Source: Bacteroidota bacterium (GTDB taxonomy: Bacteria; Bacteroidota; Bacteroidia; Bacteroidales; Cfx3-03). From it: DNA of 45,048 nt. The stretch spans positions 2,507,186 to 2,552,233 of the forward strand of contig JACAUB010000001.1 of assembly GCA_013390605.1 (NCBI GenBank). The letters are read 5' to 3'. Below, piece after piece: positions 1-9,347 of the stretch (positions are counted from its first letter, which is position 1; each line of letters begins with the position of its first letter). Both the position numbers and the translations under genes were made by a program. The notes under the pieces were generated by a model. That model searched no databases. It saw nothing but the letters and a program-made list of their open reading frames with translations, and was not told where the DNA came from.

Positions 1-3000
1 CCTGAACCATAGTGGAATTGAAACTGTCTAAACATTTCAGCACCAGCACAAACGCCCTTCCAATAACCTGAACCATAGTGGAATTGAAACGTCTGTAGTA
101 ATGTCTCAATTCGCATTAGAGAGCGGCAATAACCTGAACCATAGTGGAATTGAAACGCAGCAGCGACATAGCCAGCAGCAGAAACGAGAACACAATAACC
201 TGAACCATAGTGGAATTGAAACGGCTAAAAAAATGTTGAACATGTCAAACTTACAAGACAATAACCTGAACCATAGTGGAATTGAAACGTACTCGCATTA
301 AAGTGTTGTAATCGAATTGAACCACAATAACCTGAACCATAGTGGAATTGAAACCTCGAAGCGTGTGCCATTTTAGAAGTAGGGTCAACACAATAACCTG
401 AACCATAGTGGAATTGAAACTACTCTGCACCCGTTTCATTGCTTGAACCAAGCGACCCAATAACCTGAACCATAGTGGAATTGAAACTCTAAAGTAGTCG
501 GGAAGGTGACCACTAGAGTTTTCAATAACCTGAACCATAGTGGAATTGAAACCATGATTGACCAGGTCGCCTCACTCGTTGCGAGTGTCAATAACCTGAA
601 CCATAGTGGAATTGAAACTATTGAAAAGCGTTTTATAAAGCACCATCCTGGATGCAATAACCTGAACCATAGTGGAATTGAAACACGCTAACGCCGTTCG
701 CAATCCTACCATCAAGCCGGCAATAACCTGAACCATAGTGGAATTGAAACAAGGAGTTAAAAAAGGAGATGTCATCACCTTGCAGCCAATAACCTGAACC
801 ATAGTGGAATTGAAACAACCATCCCACCAGCTCGATACCGGAACTGATCCGGTCAATAACCTGAACCATAGTGGAATTGAAACAGCGATGCGCAGGAATT
901 ATACCTGATTGGCTTACCTCAATAACCTGAACCATAGTGGAATTGAAACAAGAAGATTTCCGACAACTACTCGCGGTATTAGCTACAATAACCTGAACCA
1001 TAGTGGAATTGAAACAGGTTATTTACGATAGAAGCTTTAGATTTCCCACACAATAACCTGAACCATAGTGGAATTGAAACCAATTGAAACCGACAAAACC
1101 AATAACGAACGTAGACAATAACCTGAACCATAGTGGAATTGAAACGTCAATGCCGACACTTCACCTATCTTTTCCTGAAAGCAATAACCTGAACCATAGT
1201 GGAATTGAAACAGCTTATCCCCGATCAAAATATTTGTCGTTGGAATTCAATAACCTGAACCATAGTGGAATTGAAACTATGAGGGTATTTAAGGGATGAA
1301 TGAGGATATTTTGCAATAACCTGAACCATAGTGGAATTGAAACATTTGTACTGTTATCCGTTATGGAGGTCCCCCAGGTTCAATAACCTGAACCATAGTG
1401 GAATTGAAACTTAAAAACAATCCCCTGGGTTGACGAAAACAATAATCCAATAACCTGAACCATAGTGGAATTGAAACAACGGTTCAGCTCCATATCTGAT
1501 TTTAGATTTCAGGCAATAACCTGAACCATAGTGGAATTGAAACGGTCGATAGAGTAACTCCATCTTTCGTAGGACCGCCCCAATAACCTGAACCATAGTG
1601 GAATTGAAACTGGGTGTAACCTGTCGCCCTTATGCAAAAACGTGACACAATAACCTGAACCATAGTGGAATTGAAACAAGATCTATCAAGCCATTAGGGG
1701 CGGGGGTACCCGTCAATAACCTGAACCATAGTGGAATTGAAACTAGCCTCAATCACTCTATTTATGCTCAACTGTCCAGCAATAACCTGAACCATAGTGG
1801 AATTGAAACATTCCAATATATTTGCCTTCAATTTTTATAGACAGGCAATAACCTGAACCATAGTGGAATTGAAACCAATAGAAACCCTTTAACTTTAATA
1901 TATTTCCATTTCAATAACCTGAACCATAGTGGAATTGAAACTTGTTTTTGAACCCTATTTGTGGAACAACGTCAAAACAATAACCTGAACCATAGTGGAA
2001 TTGAAACTAGCGGACATTTTTTCATCAGAATCAATTTTCTGGTCAATAACCTGAACCATAGTGGAATTGAAACGGTAAAGCAGGGTACGTTCATAGTTAA
2101 CCCAGCGGCCAATAACCTGAACCATAGTGGAATTGAAACAAAGTTAGATTAATTTATGTATAAAGTAAAATAATGCAATAACCTGAACCATAGTGGAATT
2201 GAAACTATGTTTTATTAATTTCATCTATAGCCTTTTTTCTCCAATAACCTGAACCATAGTGGAATTGAAACGAAAGATCCCCACTTTCAAAAACTATTTT
2301 AGGTGTCAATAACCTGAACCATAGTGGAATTGAAACCTTCCTAGTGCAGGAGTATATAGGTAATCGCAGAAACAATAACCTGAACCATAGTGGAATTGAA
2401 ACTTGTTAAATCAAGATTTGTCTCATATTTGCTCCAAACAATAACCTGAACCATAGTGGAATTGAAACGATTACGACAGGACACTTGGTTTTATCGTTGA
2501 CGAAACAATAACCTGAACCATAGTGGAATTGAAACGTTTATTTTCAGGTCATCACAATTATATTCATTCATCAATAACCTGAACCATAGTGGAATTGAAA
2601 CTGTTGAAGCTGTAGTTGATCTTTTTAGTTGATTGATCAATAACCTGAACCATAGTGGAATTGAAACTTTATCGGGTAGGATAAACATTGAGTCTTCGAT
2701 GATCAATAACCTGAACCATAGTGGAATTGAAACACGCATCGAATTGACCTTGTGTGAGCAATACTGCACAATAACCTGAACCATAGTGGAATTGAAACGT
2801 TTATGTTTGCGTTGTAGTCAAAAGCGATGCAAATCAATAACCTGAACCATAGTGGAATTGAAACTTTTTTCTCCTCTTTCGGATGATTGTATTGATTCTG
2901 CAATAACCTGAACCATAGTGGAATTGAAACAGGTTCACGAAGCCAAAATAAATAACCTTCTTACATTCAATAACCTGAACCATAGTGGAATTGAAACTAC

Positions 3001-5164
3001 TCAGGCTTCCAGGTAAATGTATAAGTCAGATTTCAATAACCTGAACCATAGTGGAATTGAAACGATTAAGTGAATTGATTTTTGTTGTGAGCTTCTCGAC
3101 AATAACCTGAACCATAGTGGAATTGAAACAGGATTGTAGTACTCTGTATTGTATACAGCACGCTGACAATAACCTGAACCATAGTGGAATTGAAACAGAT
3201 TTTTCCGTACACTTCGAACAATCGGGTTGGTACAATAACCTGAACCATAGTGGAATTGAAACTGCAGAATGATTGAAGAAAATGCGGGGTTGATTCCTCA
3301 ATAACCTGAACCATAGTGGAATTGAAACTACGTAAGTTCCCACGTCTTTAGCAGTTTTTTAAACCAATAACCTGAACCATAGTGGAATTGAAACAACGAA
3401 TAACACAACATCAGCAGCGTTTTCAATATCCAATAACCTGAACCATAGTGGAATTGAAACCATTGTTGAAGTTGTCTACATTGCTCTTCAGCCGTTCAAT
3501 AACCTGAACCATAGTGGAATTGAAACTTCCAAGAACTGCCAACTACATTGCCAACATTCCCAGCAATAACCTGAACCATAGTGGAATTGAAACCTCTTTC
3601 AGATATTTGGTGCCGTGCAGTTTACAGATACAATAACCTGAACCATAGTGGAATTGAAACATAATTGCTGCGATAAGCAGTATAAATGCTATTATTACAA
3701 TAACCTGAACCATAGTGGAATTGAAACACTTAACGGTTGGCTTTTATTGCTTAAATCAAACACCAATAACCTGAACCATAGTGGAATTGAAACTCGCCAC
3801 CATACACCCATCGACTGAATTATGCAACCAATAACCTGAACCATAGTGGAATTGAAACGAGATATTATCGAGTATTGCTTTGACGTCAATCAGTCAATAA
3901 CCTGAACCATAGTGGAATTGAAACCCTGTCATAGCGCTACCTCCCTACCGTTGAATTTGACAATAACCTGAACCATAGTGGAATTGAAACAGATTCTTAG
4001 CGGTTCGTTTTGCCTGCAGGCGCGAACAATAACCTGAACCATAGTGGAATTGAAACGGATGGATGAAATAGTTGCTATCTACAAAAAAAACGCAATAACC
4101 TGAACCATAGTGGAATTGAAACTGCGGATCCGGGAAGAAATACAAACACTGCTGCCTAACAATAACCTGAACCATAGTGGAATTGAAACACGAGTTCATA
4201 GCAAATGCCAATGCAGTTCGTAACCAATAACCTGAACCATAGTGGAATTGAAACTGTGTTGTGAGTGCACCTGAGAATATTAATGCACCACAATAACCTG
4301 AACCATAGTGGAATTGAAACATGTATATGCTGTAAATCATTTCAAAACATCTTATACAATAACCTGAACCATAGTGGAATTGAAACCCTTTTTAATTTAT
4401 TTTCCCTAATGGATATATCATACAATAACCTGAACCATAGTGGAATTGAAACGCAATTTAATAGCTTCATCAGCTTCAGCTTTCCATCTCAATAACCTGA
4501 ACCATAGTGGAATTGAAACTAAAACCACCCGTAACGTTTCCGCTTCCCAGGGTTCAATAACCTGAACCATAGTGGAATTGAAACGCTGGTATTGCTCCAT
4601 GAATTTGTTGTAGTAAATTCAATAACCTGAACCATAGTGGAATTGAAACCATTTGCAAGTTAATCCTAAAATTTTATTTATATCTCAATAACCTGAACCA
4701 TAGTGGAATTGAAACAAGATCCATACAATTCGAGAACTATCTAACTGGAAGCAATAACCTGAACCATAGTGGAATTGAAACGTGCAGAAAAAAGCTTATG
4801 AATGCGCGAAAATGTTACAATAACCTGAACCATAGTGGAATTGAAACACAAAATTTAATAAACATTAATCATGAAAAAGCTTCCAATAGCCTGAACCATA
4901 GTGGAATTGAAACAGGATGGTCATACAGTAGTCGGTAAGCGCTGCATCTGCAATAACCTGAACCATAGTGGAATTGAAACGACATGAAAAAGGTCTATTA
5001 CAATAACCTGAACCATAGTGGAATTGAAACAATTACGGAAATCTGATAGAAATCTACTTCAAAGAGTCAATAACCTGAACCATAGTGGAATTGAAACGTC
5101 ATTGTTCTGAGCAACAATGATGGGTGCATCATCTCAATAACCTGAACCAGCTAGAATTAGAACT
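1..5164 (+). CRISPR. Long CRISPR array, 79 repeats and 78 spacers, left end cut by window
   Basis: A 30-base repeat that begins CAATAACCTGAACC and ends GGAATTGAAAC recurs from 61 to 5164; bases 1-24 are the 3' part of one more copy. By hand I count 79 copies and 78 spacers. Spacers are 35-37 bases, mostly 36, except one of 20 bases (4981-5000). Copies are essentially identical except at the right end: the copy at 4884 has one change (CAATAG for CAATAA) and the last copy (5135-5164) has a degraded second half. The ATTGAAAC end is the usual 5' tag of type I-B and type III crRNAs, and a decayed terminal repeat marks the leader-distal end. Both indicate transcription left to right, with leader and any cas genes before base 1. 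No cas gene is in the window, so the subtype cannot be assigned. Confidence 0.98.
5135..5164 (+). repeat. Degenerate terminal CRISPR repeat
   Basis: The first 15 bases match the repeat exactly (CAATAACCTGAACCA). The second half is heavily substituted, best aligned with a one-base deletion (GCTAGAATTAGAAC in place of TAGTGGAATTGAAAC). No further repeat follows. This is the classic leader-distal end of an array. Confidence 0.93.
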
Positions 5165-5420
5165 CAGCTTTATTTCGAACTAATTATCAATGCTCTACAA
5201 AGCATTTATTTCAATAGGTATCGATATAGTCTTGCTTGATAATCAATTCATTACAAAAATAACATACTAACTTTTGGAAGTCTTGGGTTTGCAACTCCTC
5301 TTTAAAATTCTGTTTTAATGTATTCTATTTTTAATGACAGAATGTATTTTCGTTATAAACGACTAACAACTAATACCTTTCCTAAAAACGGGACAGGCTA
5401 TTACAAAAGGATTTGGAAAA
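5165..5420. other. Gene-free AT-rich stretch after the array
   Basis: I find no convincing gene here. A small hairpin (AATGCT at 5189-5194 pairing with AGCATT at 5201-5206, then TATTT) might end the CRISPR transcript, but six base pairs is weak. The stretch also holds copy A of a diverged direct repeat (5283-5358). Confidence 0.5.
5283..5358. repeat. Copy A of a diverged direct repeat, partner at 7407-7483
   Basis: From TTGGGTTTGCAACTC to CGTTATAA this segment lines up with 7407-7483 (TTGAGTTTGCAACTC to CGTTATAA), about three quarters identical by eye, with the best conservation at both ends and around TGACAG-ATGTATTT. Read on the minus strand, both copies contain a short frame with K-Y-I-L-S followed by T-E-(F/I) and a stop, so they may be decayed C-terminal coding sequence. 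Confidence 0.65.
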
Positions 5421-5452
5421 TGCCACCATTCCGTATATTCGGGATGGTGGCA
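5421..5452 (-). terminator. Intrinsic terminator after the SDR gene
   Basis: A 12-bp stem (TGCCACCATTCC with GGGATGGTGGCA, one G-T pair) and an 8-base loop is followed on the minus strand by TTTTCC and a further T-rich stretch. It lies 29 bases past the stop codon of the short-chain dehydrogenase. Confidence 0.8.
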
Positions 5453-5481
5453 GAAATTATATTTTGTTTCCAAAGAACGTA

Positions 5482-6249
5482 TTACAGACTAACGCCTCCT
5501 GAAACTTCAATTCGTTGTCCATTTATCCAGCGGGCATCTTCGGTACATAAAAATGCTACCACACCTCCAATGTCATCGGGTAAACCAACACGGTTCAAAG
5601 CTGTAATACCTGCTATATGTGCGTTCACATCTTTGTTATCTCTTACGTGGCCGTTGCCAAAGTCTGTCTCTATAGCCCCGGGTGCAACTACATTAGCAGC
5701 AATTCCACGTGAGCCTAACTCTTTTGCCAGGTATCTTGTAAGCACTTCAATAGCCCCTTTCATTGAACCATAAGCAGAAGAACCTGGAAAAGAGAAACGT
5801 GCAAGTCCTGATGAAATATTGATGATGCGTCCCCCGTCATTTATAAAGGGTAATGCTTTTTGCGTTAAGAAAAATACTCCTTTGTAATGAATATTCATCA
5901 CATCATCAAATTGTGCTTCTGTTGTTTCTGCAAATGGTGCATAAAGAGCTGTTCCTGCATTATTGATCAGAAAATCAAAATTAGTGCTGCCTGTTTGCTC
6001 CTTTAAATATGCTGTTATTTGTTTGAAAAATTCATCAAATACTTTCACTTTACTGGTGTCTAATTGAAAAGCCATTGCTTTTTGTCCGAGCGATTGGATT
6101 TCAGCTACCACCTCATCAGCTTTCTGTTTGTTGCTATTGTAAGTAAACACTACATCTATTCCCTTCTTAGCGAGGCTGATTGCCATATTTCTTCCCAGAC
6201 CACGGCTTCCACCTGTTACTAAAGCGATTTTACTCTTTGTTGTTGTCAT
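5482..6249 (-). CDS. Short-chain dehydrogenase/reductase (FabG-like)
   Basis: An NAD(P)-dependent oxidoreductase of the classical SDR family, 255 residues, cytoplasmic. Visible motifs are the dinucleotide-binding TGGSRGLG (residues 12-19), NNAG (96-99), the ISS serine (146-147) and the catalytic YxxxK (Y160, K164). The ATG at 6249 is preferred because it places the Rossmann motif at the usual distance; an upstream TTG at 6276 would add nine lysine-rich residues with no family support. The substrate cannot be read from the sequence; FabG-like enzymes in such accessory clusters often act on small carbonyls rather than acyl-ACP. It lies about 115 bases downstream of an AraC-type regulator on the same strand and is followed by a good terminator, so the two may be one unit. 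Confidence 0.9.
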   Translation of the reverse strand: MTTTKSKIALVTGGSRGLGRNMAISLAKKGIDVVFTYNSNKQKADEVVAEIQSLGQKAMAFQLDTSKVKVFDEFFKQITAYLKEQTGSTNFDFLINNAGTALYAPFAETTEAQFDDVMNIHYKGVFFLTQKALPFINDGGRIINISSGLARFSFPGSSAYGSMKGAIEVLTRYLAKELGSRGIAANVVAPGAIETDFGNGHVRDNKDVNAHIAGITALNRVGLPDDIGGVVAFLCTEDARWINGQRIEVSGGVSL

Positions 6250-6363
6250 TGTTGAAGTTTTTAATTTTTTATACAATAATTTGATGATACAAAGATTGGT
6301 CAGAAAGCAGGATTATCGTTTGCAAACATCAATCCATTATTTGCAAAATTCAAATAGTTCAAT

Positions 6364-7299
6364 TTATGAACGGAATGTCAGTGGAGTTACGGAAGTTTGC
6401 TTTTTAAAGAAATTGGAAAAGTGTGCCACTTCTTCAAAACCTAAACTATCGGCAATTTCGGAAATATTCCAATCTGTCTGTTTCAATAGAATTTTTGCTT
6501 CCTGTATAATCCGGCTACTTATAATATCTGTCGTAGTTTTACCTGTGTTTTCCTTCAATACTTTATTGAGATGATTTACATGAATTGCAAGCCTTTCGGC
6601 ATATTCTTTTGCCGTTCGTAACTTGAGTTTTTGATTGGGTAATTCAATAGGAAACTGCCGTTCTAGCAATTCGATGAACAAGGAGATGATACGGGATGAC
6701 GCATTCTGGCTGGAATGCAAAGCTGTGGCGGGTTGCAATTTTTGACCATAATGGATGAGTTCCAACACGTAGTTGCGAAGCAGATCGTATTTGTACTCAT
6801 AATCTGATGCTATTTCTTTTTCCATTTTCCTGAATATAAGTCCTATTTCATCGGCTTCCTCATCGGTGATCTCAAAAACAGGAAAGCCTCCCGATTTAAA
6901 AATAGGGAGCTCGTCTAATACAACGCCACTTTTATTTCTTATCAGAAACTCATCGGTAAAAACACAAAACGAACCTGACTGATCTTCAGCTTGCGGAATC
7001 CAGTGGTAGGGTACTTTAGGTGTGGCAAACAGTAAGGCATTTTTCTCAACGTCCATTATTTTATCGGCATATTCGGCCCTGTTTTTCCCTCGGATGAGAC
7101 TTATCTTATAATAAGCTCTTCTGTCGTAAGGCATCGCCAGTTTCCGTTTTACCTGGTTTATTGTTTCGGAAATATCAAATACATTAAAATGACCGATCTC
7201 TTTATGAACACCCAATGGTAAAAACGTATTTATATCACGGCCTGTAAACGCTGCAATTTCTTTATAAAATTCTTCGAGTGATCTGTTTTTTAAATTCAT
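6364..7299 (-). CDS. AraC-family transcriptional regulator
   Basis: A DNA-binding regulator of about 311 residues. The C-terminal third carries the two helix-turn-helix units of the AraC/XylS family (around LRTAKEYAERLAIHVNHLNK and WNISEIADSLGFEEVAHFSN), ending in the usual PLTFR. The N-terminal two thirds is a cupin-like sensor domain of unknown ligand. I prefer the ATG at 7299 (MNLKNRSLEEFY) over 7326, because a palindrome at 7324-7341 then falls in the promoter region instead of overlapping the start codon. It lies directly upstream of the SDR gene at 5482-6249 on the same strand and is a candidate regulator of it. Confidence 0.9.
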   Translation of the reverse strand: MNLKNRSLEEFYKEIAAFTGRDINTFLPLGVHKEIGHFNVFDISETINQVKRKLAMPYDRRAYYKISLIRGKNRAEYADKIMDVEKNALLFATPKVPYHWIPQAEDQSGSFCVFTDEFLIRNKSGVVLDELPIFKSGGFPVFEITDEEADEIGLIFRKMEKEIASDYEYKYDLLRNYVLELIHYGQKLQPATALHSSQNASSRIISLFIELLERQFPIELPNQKLKLRTAKEYAERLAIHVNHLNKVLKENTGKTTTDIISSRIIQEAKILLKQTDWNISEIADSLGFEEVAHFSNFFKKQTSVTPLTFRS

Positions 7300-7323
7300 C
7301 AAATAAAACGGATTTGCAAAATT

Positions 7324-7341
7324 CAAAGTATAAACACTTTG
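7324..7341. promoter_or_regulatory. Palindrome upstream of the AraC gene, possible operator
   Basis: A perfect inverted repeat, CAAAGT then ATAAAC then ACTTTG, lies 25 bases upstream of the preferred start of the AraC gene. Position and symmetry suggest an operator, perhaps for autoregulation. I have no further evidence. Confidence 0.4.
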
Positions 7342-7406
7342 ATTAGTACAAATGTTTATATGGATTTTCTCAGCTTCATTCTCATTTGCAACGAGTGGAA
7401 GTTAGT

Positions 7407-7483
7407 TTGAGTTTGCAACTCTACTTTAAATTTCGGTTGTAATTGTATCGTCTTCTGTTGACAGGATGTATTTATCGTTATAA
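7407..7483. repeat. Copy B of the diverged direct repeat
   Basis: Partner of 5283-5358, in the same orientation. Its right part overlaps the tail of the decayed SDR remnant, so the repeated unit may be the 3' end of a gene that once existed in two copies flanking the AraC-SDR pair. Confidence 0.65.
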
Positions 7484-7609
7484 TTTCTACAAGCAAGTAT
7501 AACACTCGCACCAGCTTCATATAAAGCAGAGCCGTTTCAAAACCTATGCCACATTCGCACCAGTTACTATTACTGTTTTACCAGTTTGGTCAGGGATATT
7601 CTTTTTTGT
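7426..7609 (-). pseudogene. Frameshifted remnant of a short-chain dehydrogenase
   Basis: On the minus strand the sequence reads KNIPDQTGKTVIVTGAN in one frame, then GIGFETAL in a second, then LYEAGASVILACRNYNDK in a third. This is the N-terminal Rossmann unit of a retinol-dehydrogenase-like SDR (TGANxGIGFETA...GA.VILACRN) broken by two small frameshifts. After about 45 codons family similarity stops, and the frame runs through KYILSTED to a TAA near 7426. The catalytic half is missing, so this cannot be functional. It lies just past the stop codon of the AraC gene at 7624-8544, a position similar to where the intact SDR lies relative to the first AraC gene. Confidence 0.8.
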
Positions 7610-7623
7610 CTACATATTTTTTT

Positions 7624-8544
7624 CTAATTAAATGAGGCTCTAAACTCCAATGGTGAAATTCCACTTTTATTTTTAAATAACTTGCTGAACGACTGCGGAT
7701 GTTCAAACCCTAAATCGTAGGCGATTTCACTTACCGACAAATCGGTGGTAGACAATTTTTCCTTTGCCTTTTCAATTAATTTATCGTGAATATGTTGTTG
7801 TGTACTTTGACCAGTCAACACTTTAAGTAAATCGCTTAAATAATTGGGCGATACATTCAGTAATCCGGCAATATGTTGAACTGATGGCAATCCTTTATTC
7901 ATCAGGTCATCGCTGTTGAAATATTCTTCCAGCATATTTTCTAGTCGAATCAGGATTTGATGATTGGCAATCTTCCGTGTTATAAACTGACGTTGATAAA
8001 ACCGTTCTGCATAAGAGAGCAACACTTCAAGCTGGGCTATGATAATATCCTGACTGAATTTATCAATGATTGAATTGTATTCCTGCTGAATGCTTTGTAT
8101 AATACCTGTAATCGTTATTTCTTCTTTCTCCGAAAGTAATAAAGCTTCGTTGACCGAATAACCGAAGTATTCGTATTGCTTTATTGATTTAGCCAGAGAG
8201 GTATTCCACAAAAAATCAGGATGAATAAGCAACATCCACCCCATTCGTTCCAACCCTTCATCTTTGCCATACTCGATACCAAAAACCTGGTTAGGAGCAA
8301 TAAATAACATCGCACCTTCATCAAAATCATATTGTTGTTGTCCATATTTGAATTTGGCATTACAATTCCTTTTCAACGCGATGAAATAAAAGTCATACAC
8401 AAAATTGGTCGGTTGCTCCTCGGATATACGCTTTACGGACTCAACATTTATCACACTGATTAACGGATGCTCCGGTTTTGGCAAGCCCCTGAGTTGGTGG
8501 AACTCGCTTATTGTTTTGATCCGATAAGGTTGTATGTTTTTCAT
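7624..8544 (-). CDS. AraC-family transcriptional regulator
   Basis: A 306-residue regulator with the AraC C-terminal double helix-turn-helix: LPSVQHIAGLLNVSPNYLSD, then LSVSEIAYDLGFEHPQSFSK and the terminal ISPLEFR. The N-terminal region (roughly residues 30-180) looks like a cupin-type ligand domain; its ligand is unknown. It starts 47 bases after the stop codon of the SDR gene at 8592-9308 on the same strand, so the two are probably co-transcribed and the regulator may act on that SDR. It is not a close copy of the AraC protein at 6364-7299, so the two arose separately or diverged long ago. Confidence 0.9.
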   Translation of the reverse strand: MKNIQPYRIKTISEFHQLRGLPKPEHPLISVINVESVKRISEEQPTNFVYDFYFIALKRNCNAKFKYGQQQYDFDEGAMLFIAPNQVFGIEYGKDEGLERMGWMLLIHPDFLWNTSLAKSIKQYEYFGYSVNEALLLSEKEEITITGIIQSIQQEYNSIIDKFSQDIIIAQLEVLLSYAERFYQRQFITRKIANHQILIRLENMLEEYFNSDDLMNKGLPSVQHIAGLLNVSPNYLSDLLKVLTGQSTQQHIHDKLIEKAKEKLSTTDLSVSEIAYDLGFEHPQSFSKLFKNKSGISPLEFRASFN

Positions 8545-8591
8545 TATGCAGAGAATACATTTTATACTTTAATAATCCTTCTGTTTTAGTA

Positions 8592-9308
8592 TTACCAGGG
8601 AATTTCAGTTTCTTTGAAAAAGCCCCCCGTTGGTCCTTCAATGCCTAAGGTTGCATATTTCACAATAAATTTTGCGCCCTGCTCCACTGTTTGTGTTCCT
8701 CTATTTTGGTTGAGGTCGGTCGCTGTATAACCTGGAGAAACACTGTTTATTTTGAAATTCGTGTTTTTATATTCATTTGCCAACATCACGGTAAAACCAT
8801 TCAGTGCGGTTTTGGAACAACTATAAGTATCATAAATTTCAAAATTAGGATTTTGCCTGCTATTATGAAGTGTTAAGGAACCCAATTCACTTGAAACGTT
8901 TACGATGATCGGGTTGTTTGACTTTTTCATAAGATTAATAAACTGTTGTGTTGTCTGTACTGCACCAAAAAAATTAGTTTCAAATACTTTTCGTAAATTT
9001 TCAATTGCGGATGTAGAAATATTCTGAGGCTGCCCTCCGCTAATACCCGCATTATTTATTAAAATATCCAAAACCTCCGTTTGGTTTTCCAATTCTTGTT
9101 TTGCTTTTTTAATTGAACTGATATTTGTAACATCAATTTCAATCAATTCCACATTTAAAATACCTAAACTTTTCAACTTATTTAAGGCATCTTGACCTTT
9201 AATCTTGTCTCTGCTACCCAAATAAACAAAATAACCCAATTGAGCCATTTGTTTTGCGGTTTCAAAACCAATTCCTTTGTTTGCTCCTGTTATTAATACT
9301 GTTTTCAT
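8592..9308 (-). CDS. Short-chain dehydrogenase/reductase (carbonyl-reductase-like)
   Basis: An NAD(P)-dependent oxidoreductase of 238 residues. Cofactor motif TGANKGIG (residues 7-14), NNAG (85-88), VSSELGS (138-144) and catalytic YSCSK (Y162, K166) are all present and correctly spaced. The TGANKGIGFETA start, the spacer between the catalytic Ser and Tyr, and SVSPGYTATDLN near the end resemble the carbonyl-reductase-like SDRs of bacteria and plants. The substrate is unknown. The NmrA-like gene at 9348-10259 lies 39 bases upstream on the same strand, and the AraC gene follows it, suggesting one transcript of two redox enzymes and a regulator. Confidence 0.9.
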   Translation of the reverse strand: MKTVLITGANKGIGFETAKQMAQLGYFVYLGSRDKIKGQDALNKLKSLGILNVELIEIDVTNISSIKKAKQELENQTEVLDILINNAGISGGQPQNISTSAIENLRKVFETNFFGAVQTTQQFINLMKKSNNPIIVNVSSELGSLTLHNSRQNPNFEIYDTYSCSKTALNGFTVMLANEYKNTNFKINSVSPGYTATDLNQNRGTQTVEQGAKFIVKYATLGIEGPTGGFFKETEIPW

Positions 9309-9347
9309 TGTTCCGTTTTTTTGTTTGATAATTATTGTTCTATTAGA

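Noticed and set aside
101..4600. Many open frames in the array with repeated NNLNHSGIET or FNSTMVQVI peptides
   Set aside because: They are translations of the CRISPR repeat. A 66-base unit keeps frame, so long reading frames arise by chance on both strands.
5318..5773. Plus-strand 151-codon frame
   Set aside because: Antisense to the intact SDR gene and its terminator; no family resemblance.
6250..6276. Nine-codon N-terminal extension of the first SDR from a TTG
   Set aside because: The ATG at 6249 gives the normal distance to the Rossmann motif; the extension has no support.
6281..6574. Plus-strand 97-codon frame
   Set aside because: Antisense to the AraC gene.
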